From Acinetobacter equi (GTDB lineage: Bacteria > Pseudomonadota > Gammaproteobacteria > Pseudomonadales > Moraxellaceae), in contig NZ_CP012808.1 in assembly GCF_001307195.1 (NCBI RefSeq), positions 2,666,001 to 2,730,000 of the forward strand: a stretch of 64,000 nt of DNA, written 5' to 3'. Below, piece by piece: positions 56,509-64,000 of this stretch (within the stretch, counting starts at the first letter, position 1; every line of letters starts with the position of its first letter). The position numbers and the translations under genes are program-made. The notes beneath the pieces were generated by a model. The model ran no database searches. It worked only from the letters and a program-made list of their open reading frames with translations, and was not told the origin of the DNA.

Positions 56509-59280
56509 TTAAATTTGCGGGCCAATGAAAAAATGTAGTCGAATAGGATGATCTTTATCAGAAATACCTGAAGCTAAATCTATACGAATTGGTCCAATTG
56601 GTGATGCCCATCTTAATCCTAAACCAATACTATACGCTGTTGGAGTATTAAATTCTTTATCATATGCATTACCAAAGTCACTAAAAACAGCAGCACGCCA
56701 TCCTTCCATAAATTGGTAATTATATTCTACTGAACCAACAGCCAGAGCTTGACCACCAATTTTAATGCCAAAAACTTCAGGAGAAAGTGACTTATAATCA
56801 AAACCACGTATGGTTTGGTCACCACCAGCAAAGTATCTTAAATTATAGGGAACTGCATTAAAGTCTTTTGTGAAAATATAACCAAGATTTCCTCGACCAA
56901 GTATTTGATTATTATCATTTTCACCATATGAAAACAAGAACTTCCAACCAGCATTTGCAATTGCCATGTTGGTATCGGTCAATAATTTGTCACTTCCTAG
57001 TTCAATTTTATAGCTTTGACTAAAACCACGTGTTGGATTAACACGTTTATTCGCATCTATACGTGAAATTTCATAACCAAACAACAAAGATTCCTGCTGT
57101 GATTTTGTATTCGCTTTAAACCAATTTGGAACATCATCCCAATTCACAACATCAAGTGCATCACCAGATAAGCGATCTAAACGATATCGAGTACTCCAAA
57201 TTTGTTGCCATCCACCAAATGGGTTTTTAATAATACGGTCAACACCTGCAACACCTGCTTCTGTTTGCAAATCTCCCGTTTGGCTAATTCGTTTGCGTTC
57301 TTCACGTTCATAACCAGCGACCAAAGTAAAATAATCATTAAGTGGATGATTAAAAGGAATATTATAACGACCTTCAGCCGATTGTCTGATTTGAGATAAC
57401 TCCAAGTTCGCATCGAATGAGTGACCACGCCGGTTTACAATAGCACGGCGATACTGTCCCCTTAAACGAAAACCCGTATCTGAACCATAGCCTAAACCAG
57501 CTTCAGCACTATTTAAACGGTCTGCATTAAGTGTAACTAAAACTGGAACTGTTTCATCTTCTCGTGCTTTTATCTTTAATTGTTCTGTTTTTACTTTTTT
57601 ACTGTCTTCTTCAGCCTGATCAACGTCTGAGAATGAACGACTTTTACCAACTGATGTCCCCGCAAACTCAGCTTCATTTACCAAGTTTTGAGTGACTTCC
57701 TTATTAGAAGTGAGTTCATGTTGATGATTTAATTGAGCTCGAATATCATCAGGAACATCTTCTTCTGCCAATAATGCTTTAACATCATCAGTAAGTTCCA
57801 GTGGCTTTTCAATTGGATCAGGAATAATCGTATCGACAAGTGTGTAATTAAAATAACGTGAATTCGTTAAATTATTTACTAAGCCCGTAACACGCCATAA
57901 CGCATAATCTTGACCTGGTTTCCAAGGTACCATTTTTTCTAAGACATCCATATCTAAAGGAATTTCTTTAGTTGGATCACTCATGGTAAATTCTGCTAAG
58001 CCTAATTTATAACGATTTCCTGTTTCAAATTTTAAAGTGATATCCGCTTCATTTTCAGGTTGAAAAATTTGTAAATCATGAATACGCCAATACGAATCAA
58101 AATAACCAAAATTTGTAGCAGCTTCAGTGATTCGATCTTTAGTTTTAGTATATAACCCCTGATTTAAAACATCGCCCACTTGCAAGTCAGGTAAAATACC
58201 AATAATTTGAAACTGTGGTAATGAAGCACCCGTTCCAGTGAATTCAATATTTTGATTATCTACAATAACTGGAGCATTCGGCTCAACATAAACATCTAAA
58301 AGGGCCTTTCCCTTTTTTTCAAATCGGAAAACTGCATTATAAAAACCAACTGCTTCAGCTGCATTTTTTGATAATTCACGTAATTGAGGAACAGCCGCTG
58401 AATAATCATCAAAAACTTCTACGGTATAACTCGATAATTTTGCCTCAATATTGGCTTTTAATTTTTGTTGAGCTGCAATTTCTTTTTTATCTAATGCATA
58501 ACTTCGACCATCATCAACTAAGTGCACATGCGCTGTAATTCTTGAAGCGGCTGCTGTATTTTCATCATCTTTATCATTTTTAGGCTTAATCGAGTTAAAA
58601 ATTCGTTTGAAGACATTTTGCTTTTTCTGATCTTCAACTTGATCTTGTTGTAAACCTAATTCACCTAATGTTGCACCTGTTTCATTTGCCTCAACAACAA
58701 TTTTACTTTCAGCTTGAATATTATTCATAAGCTGATTGACATTAATTGGTGCAAAATTAATCTCAGCTAACTCTTGTTTTGTAGCCTCATTGACCACAAC
58801 CTCATTTTGCTGATTTGCCCTATAAGCTAGTGCTTCTTTTTTTGCTTCATCTGCAACAGCATAAATTTCATTAACCATATCTTGATTTAGATTAAATGAA
58901 GGCATCGCTTCTAAATCATCTAAATTAATATTTTGAAATTCTTTAATATCTTCATTATGACTTAATTGTTGATTGAGCATCTCAACACTATTGGGAAAAT
59001 CCATCTCCATATTTGAGAGTTCAGTCTTTTCTTGTGGTTTATCTGCTGGATATTTATCTTTTATAGTAAACTGTTCATCTATTTTTTCTTTACTATCACT
59101 TTTTTCTTGAATATTCTCGGTTTTCTCATGTTGAAGATTATCCAAAGATTCAGCAAAAATTTGATTGCTCATAAAACTTAAAAATAAACTCACATATACA
59201 TGTTTTGCATGTTTCCACTGAAAAATGGAAGTCATACTGACAGATAGTGCTGACTTTTTAAACTTCAAATGTGCAGACAT
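56509..59280 (-). CDS. tamA: Outer-membrane Omp85 protein TamA, long form
   Basis: The TamB partner: POTRA domains plus a 16-strand Omp85 barrel. The C-terminal half is typical (LNSAEAGLGYGSDTGFRLRGQYRR, AEGRYNIPF, NPTRGFSQSYKIELGS, FFAGGDQTIRG-type loop seen as YFAGGDQTIRGFDY, SIGLGLRWASPIGPIRIDLASG, final FIGPQI). The protein has 923 residues, against about 580 in E. coli. The surplus is an acidic, low-complexity N-terminal region of roughly 280 residues after the signal peptide, and an acidic stretch of about 90 residues (ALLAEEDVPDDIRAQL, QAEEDSKKVKTEQLK) before the barrel. Confidence 0.93.
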   Translation of the reverse strand: MSAHLKFKKSALSVSMTSIFQWKHAKHVYVSLFLSFMSNQIFAESLDNLQHEKTENIQEKSDSKEKIDEQFTIKDKYPADKPQEKTELSNMEMDFPNSVEMLNQQLSHNEDIKEFQNINLDDLEAMPSFNLNQDMVNEIYAVADEAKKEALAYRANQQNEVVVNEATKQELAEINFAPINVNQLMNNIQAESKIVVEANETGATLGELGLQQDQVEDQKKQNVFKRIFNSIKPKNDKDDENTAAASRITAHVHLVDDGRSYALDKKEIAAQQKLKANIEAKLSSYTVEVFDDYSAAVPQLRELSKNAAEAVGFYNAVFRFEKKGKALLDVYVEPNAPVIVDNQNIEFTGTGASLPQFQIIGILPDLQVGDVLNQGLYTKTKDRITEAATNFGYFDSYWRIHDLQIFQPENEADITLKFETGNRYKLGLAEFTMSDPTKEIPLDMDVLEKMVPWKPGQDYALWRVTGLVNNLTNSRYFNYTLVDTIIPDPIEKPLELTDDVKALLAEEDVPDDIRAQLNHQHELTSNKEVTQNLVNEAEFAGTSVGKSRSFSDVDQAEEDSKKVKTEQLKIKAREDETVPVLVTLNADRLNSAEAGLGYGSDTGFRLRGQYRRAIVNRRGHSFDANLELSQIRQSAEGRYNIPFNHPLNDYFTLVAGYEREERKRISQTGDLQTEAGVAGVDRIIKNPFGGWQQIWSTRYRLDRLSGDALDVVNWDDVPNWFKANTKSQQESLLFGYEISRIDANKRVNPTRGFSQSYKIELGSDKLLTDTNMAIANAGWKFLFSYGENDNNQILGRGNLGYIFTKDFNAVPYNLRYFAGGDQTIRGFDYKSLSPEVFGIKIGGQALAVGSVEYNYQFMEGWRAAVFSDFGNAYDKEFNTPTAYSIGLGLRWASPIGPIRIDLASGISDKDHPIRLHFFIGPQI

Positions 59281-59453
59281 ACAAACTCGATAAACTGATT
59301 AGTTATGACGGATATTCAATATGAATGAAAACATAAATTTTTATACAAATACAAACTTTCTTGTGGAAAATTTCTGTAGATCATACCTGATTTTTATATA
59401 ATTACATTAAATCGTGACAATTCTTAATAAATTTTGAATGCAGTACATAAATT

Positions 59454-60773
59454 ATGGAAAAAAATGAGCCTTTACTGAGTACACGTCGTTTTTTACCGAT
59501 GTTTCTTACCCAGTTTTTCGGTGCACTTAACGACAATGTATTTAAACAGGCACTTTTATTGGTCATTACCTATGGAATGATTAAACAGCAAGTTTCTGAT
59601 ATAGGTATGCTCAATAACTTAGCAGCATTACTTTTCATATTACCTTATTTTATTTTTTCTGCTACCGCAGGACAAATTGCAGACAAATATGAACGATCTC
59701 TATTAATTCGCGCAATTAAAACTATTGAAATTTTCATTATGCTAATTGGTACCGCAGGTTTTCTATTAGGTAATGTTTGGATTTTACTTCTTGCTTTATT
59801 TTTAATGGGAACACATTCAACATTTTTTGGCCCAATTAAATACGCTATTTTACCCGAAATATTAAAACCGAATGAATTAATGTCTGGAAATGCACTGTTT
59901 CAAACAGGTACATCTTTGGCAATTTTAATTGGCATGATTTTAGGTGGTGCTGTTATTTCATCTGCAGGTGGAAATTTAATTTGGATTAGCTTAACCGTAC
60001 TGATCATTGCAGTTCTTGGCTATATCTCAAGTCGCTTTATTTTAAAACAACCCATTACTGCACCAGATATAACAATTGATTGGAATTTTTTCAGAACTAG
60101 CTTCCAAACTATTCAATATGCTAAAAGCTTACCTTTAGTTTTCGCCATTTTACTTGGAAACTCTTGGTATTGGTTTTACGGCGCAACTTATTTAACTCAA
60201 ATTCCTCAAATGACTTTAGAAAATATGCACGGCAATGAAAATGTCGTGATTTTATTATTAACATTATTTTCTGTTGGTATTGGTGTTGGTTCTATGCTGT
60301 GTCGAAAAATTGGAGGCGCAGAAGTTAACATTAAAATGGTACCTATTGGTGCTATAGGCTTAACGCTATGCGCACTTTATTTAGCAGCCAGTTTACACTT
60401 TGTTCCATCATCTACAGACGAATTACTTGGAATTAGTGAAATTTTAAATTTAGGTGGAACTTATCATCATATTTTAATTGCGGTGACTTTGTTAGGCATT
60501 AGTGGTGGTTTTTATATTGTTCCGCTATACACGATGATGCAGGCTTATTCACCTCGCTCACATCGCGCGCGCGTTGTCGCAGCAAATAACATTTTAAATG
60601 CCGTTTTTATGGTAAGTTCTGCTATATTTTCTATTATCATTTTAAGTATTTTAAATATAGATATTAAAATACTGTTTTGCATTACTGCTGTTTTAAGTGC
60701 AATTTTTTCAATTTGGTTATTAATCAAATTAAAATCATTATTAAAAATTGCACACGTTTCACTGGAGGATTAA
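59454..60773 (+). CDS. lplT: MFS transporter of the LplT (lysophospholipid) family
   Basis: A 439-residue inner-membrane protein with about 12 membrane segments. The N-terminus RRFLPMFLTQFFGALNDNVFKQAL and the loop DKYERSLLIRAIKTIEI, then GTHSTFFGPIKYAILPEIL, are signatures of LplT and of the transporter half of Aas-type proteins, which flip lysophospholipids inward for re-acylation. No acyltransferase follows; coq7 comes three bases after its stop. It is divergent from tamA, a second envelope-lipid gene, across a 173-base promoter region. Confidence 0.82.
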   Translation: MEKNEPLLSTRRFLPMFLTQFFGALNDNVFKQALLLVITYGMIKQQVSDIGMLNNLAALLFILPYFIFSATAGQIADKYERSLLIRAIKTIEIFIMLIGTAGFLLGNVWILLLALFLMGTHSTFFGPIKYAILPEILKPNELMSGNALFQTGTSLAILIGMILGGAVISSAGGNLIWISLTVLIIAVLGYISSRFILKQPITAPDITIDWNFFRTSFQTIQYAKSLPLVFAILLGNSWYWFYGATYLTQIPQMTLENMHGNENVVILLLTLFSVGIGVGSMLCRKIGGAEVNIKMVPIGAIGLTLCALYLAASLHFVPSSTDELLGISEILNLGGTYHHILIAVTLLGISGGFYIVPLYTMMQAYSPRSHRARVVAANNILNAVFMVSSAIFSIIILSILNIDIKILFCITAVLSAIFSIWLLIKLKSLLKIAHVSLED

Positions 60774-60776
60774 TCC

Positions 60777-61412
60777 ATGCGTCAATATACAGGTGTCGAT
60801 AAGCTCATTCAGTCATTCGACCAAGCTTTACGTAGCCTTGTACCTGGAGCAACATCTGCTCATCGTGAAAATCCTGGCAACAGTGAAAAAGCTCAATTAG
60901 GAGTAAAAGATGCGCGTCATGTCGCAGGTCTTATGCGAGTTAACCATAGCGGTGAAGTTTGTGCTCAAGCGCTTTATCATGGTCAAGCTTTAACAGCAAA
61001 ACTACCTAATGTGCGTCGTGAAATGGAACAAGCAGCGATTGAAGAACAAGATCATTTAGCTTGGTGTGAAGATCGTTTAAAAGAACTTGATAGCGTACCT
61101 AGCTTACTTAATCCTGTTTGGTATTCATTGTCTTTTACAATGGGCGCTCTTGCTGGTGTTGCGGGTGACAAATATAGCTTAGGTTTTGTTGCAGAAACTG
61201 AACGCCAAGTGAGTTTGCACTTAATGGATCATATTGGACAACTTCCAGAAAGCGATAAGCGTTCATTAAAAATTCTTGAACAAATGAATGAAGATGAGTT
61301 ACATCACCGTGACACTGCTTTACAAGCAGGTGGCGTAGATTTACCACTTCCTGTCCGTATTACAATGACAGCTATTTCTAAATTAATGACCAAAACTAGT
61401 TATTATATTTAA
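60777..61412 (+). CDS. coq7: 2-polyprenyl-3-methyl-6-methoxy-1,4-benzoquinone monooxygenase
   Basis: A di-iron hydroxylase of ubiquinone synthesis (Coq7 type, replacing UbiF). The 211 residues contain the ligand sets VNHSGEVCAQALYHGQ (first Glu), EEQDHLAW (ExxH), a central ETERQVSLHLMDH and EDELHHRD (ExxH). The family's hydrophobic membrane-associating helices (PVWYSLSFTMGALAGVAG) are present. GGAGG lies before the ATG. It is coupled to lplT and ends the unit at a terminator. Confidence 0.95.
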   Translation: MRQYTGVDKLIQSFDQALRSLVPGATSAHRENPGNSEKAQLGVKDARHVAGLMRVNHSGEVCAQALYHGQALTAKLPNVRREMEQAAIEEQDHLAWCEDRLKELDSVPSLLNPVWYSLSFTMGALAGVAGDKYSLGFVAETERQVSLHLMDHIGQLPESDKRSLKILEQMNEDELHHRDTALQAGGVDLPLPVRITMTAISKLMTKTSYYI

Positions 61413-61444
61413 GTTTAGAATATTGCTTTAAGCATTTAAAAATT

Positions 61445-61473
61445 AAAAGCTACTTATTTAAGTAGCTTTTTTT
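61445..61473. terminator. Terminator after coq7
   Basis: Stem AAAAGCTACTT / AAGTAGCTTTT with a four-base loop and T run. Confidence 0.85.
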
Positions 61474-61507
61474 AATAAAATTTAATTCAAGCAACAATAT
61501 TTTTCTT

Positions 61508-61544
61508 AAAAAAAAGAAGCCCTGACATTGTCAGGGCTTCTTTT
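61508..61544 (-). terminator. Terminator of tRNA-Ser
   Basis: Perfect 15-base stem AAAAGAAGCCCTGAC / GTCAGGGCTTCTTTT with T8 on the minus strand, just behind the tRNA. Confidence 0.9.
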
Positions 61545-61549
61545 GAATT

Positions 61550-61640
61550 TGGCGGAAGCGGTGAGATTCGAACTCACGGAGGGGTATAAGCCCTCGTCGG
61601 TTTTCAAGACCGGTGCATTAAACCGCTCTGCCACGCTTCC
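61550..61640 (-). tRNA. tRNA-Ser (anticodon UGA)
   Basis: A class II tRNA of 91 bases with encoded CCA and discriminator G. Acceptor GGAAGCG / CGCTTCC; loop CTTGAAA gives UGA, reading UCA. It has a long variable arm, and the T loop is TTCGAAT. Single tRNA gene with its own terminator. Confidence 0.95.
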
Positions 61641-61737
61641 ATGGGCGTCATAATATCAGTTTTTACATTTATGACAAGTAAAAAATCATATAAAAACACT
61701 CAAACGAATAATGTTTCACCAAATATACAAAAAAACA

Positions 61738-63801
<2,064 letters not shown>

Positions 63802-63880
63802 TTACTCCTTTGTACTCTAGGCTTTTTTTATACTTTTGTAGATGGCTCATCGTTAAATTTTTCTGACCTTAAAGTCAATT

Positions 63881-63910
63881 AAAAAAAGACGTAGCTTTTG
63901 CTACGCCTTT
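63881..63910 (-). terminator. Terminator for the minus-strand gene entering from the right
   Basis: AAAGACGTAGC / GCTACGCCTTT, one mismatch, TTTT loop, with a T7 tail on the minus strand. Confidence 0.65.
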
Positions 63911-63952
63911 AATAGGGCTTTTATACTTTGCCATGATTTTAATTTTTCAGAT

Positions 63953-64000
63953 TTATTTCCAATTTTTTAATTTAGAGGTGTAGCCAATACCCACATTAAA
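63953..64000 (-). CDS. C-terminal end of an unidentified gene
   Basis: The minus-strand frame is open from the window edge to TAA at 63953-63955 and encodes FNVGIGYTSKLKNWK at its end. The terminator 43 bases beyond supports a real gene end. The beta-strand-like NVGIGYTS hints at an outer-membrane or envelope protein, but 15 residues are too few to say. Confidence 0.45.
   Translation of the reverse strand, partial: FNVGIGYTSKLKNWK

Overview
The window is an A+T-rich bacterial chromosome segment that looks like Acinetobacter (Gammaproteobacteria, Moraxellaceae). I infer the genus from protein character and gene order: purT-glnD-dapC, an LPS export block kdsD-kdsC-lptC-lptA-lptB, a long-form TamA with TamB, lplT-coq7, and acnB. 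The low G+C codon usage fits too. I could run no database search, so the species is left open.

Layout. From 0 to 21 kb is mostly core metabolism and housekeeping: the purT 3' end, glnD, dapC, oleate hydratase, gpx-msrB, alaA, a PhzF-like gene remnant, periplasmic asparaginase, gloB, a tRNA-Leu/tRNA-Trp/tRNA-Leu cluster, a patatin lipase overlapping an atypical kinase, a DUF815 ATPase, ferredoxin fdxA, an M15 lipoprotein peptidase, an O-methyltransferase, a double-domain universal stress protein, and an acyltransferase/YigZ pair. An IS3-family element (copy A, 21.1-22.4 kb) abuts a 5'-truncated FAD-linked oxidase gene. The lpt/kds operon follows at 22.8-26.2 kb, then a very A+T-rich gap and a CitT-like DASS transporter. 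The 28.5-29.4 kb stretch holds a candidate small RNA and the decayed ends of two insertion sequences.

From 29.5 to 44.5 kb lies an accessory catabolic island. It has three Fe(II)/2-oxoglutarate oxygenase-type genes (two PhyH, one TauD-like), a flavin monooxygenase, glutathione-dependent formaldehyde dehydrogenase, an outer-membrane porin, two polar-amino-acid-type binding lipoproteins, a permease-ATPase fusion, a class II aldolase, an ArgE-like M20 deacylase, a LysR regulator, a DUF1028 protein and a Rid-family protein lacking the usual catalytic arginine. Together they read as uptake and oxidative breakdown of an amino-acid-like, perhaps N-substituted or N-methylated, nutrient. The substrate cannot be read from the sequence. 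This is the best candidate for an undescribed pathway.

From 44.7 to 64 kb come two unrecognised genes, an SDR, acnB, two small genes, a second, inverted copy of the same IS (copy B, 50.6-51.9 kb), tamB-tamA, lplT-coq7, tRNA-Ser and a FadH-type dienoyl-CoA reductase. The last 48 bases are the end of an unidentified gene. IS copies A and B are both 1274 bp, in opposite orientation, and neither has visible target duplications, which suggests IS-mediated rearrangement. No CRISPR array, prophage or replication origin was recognised.
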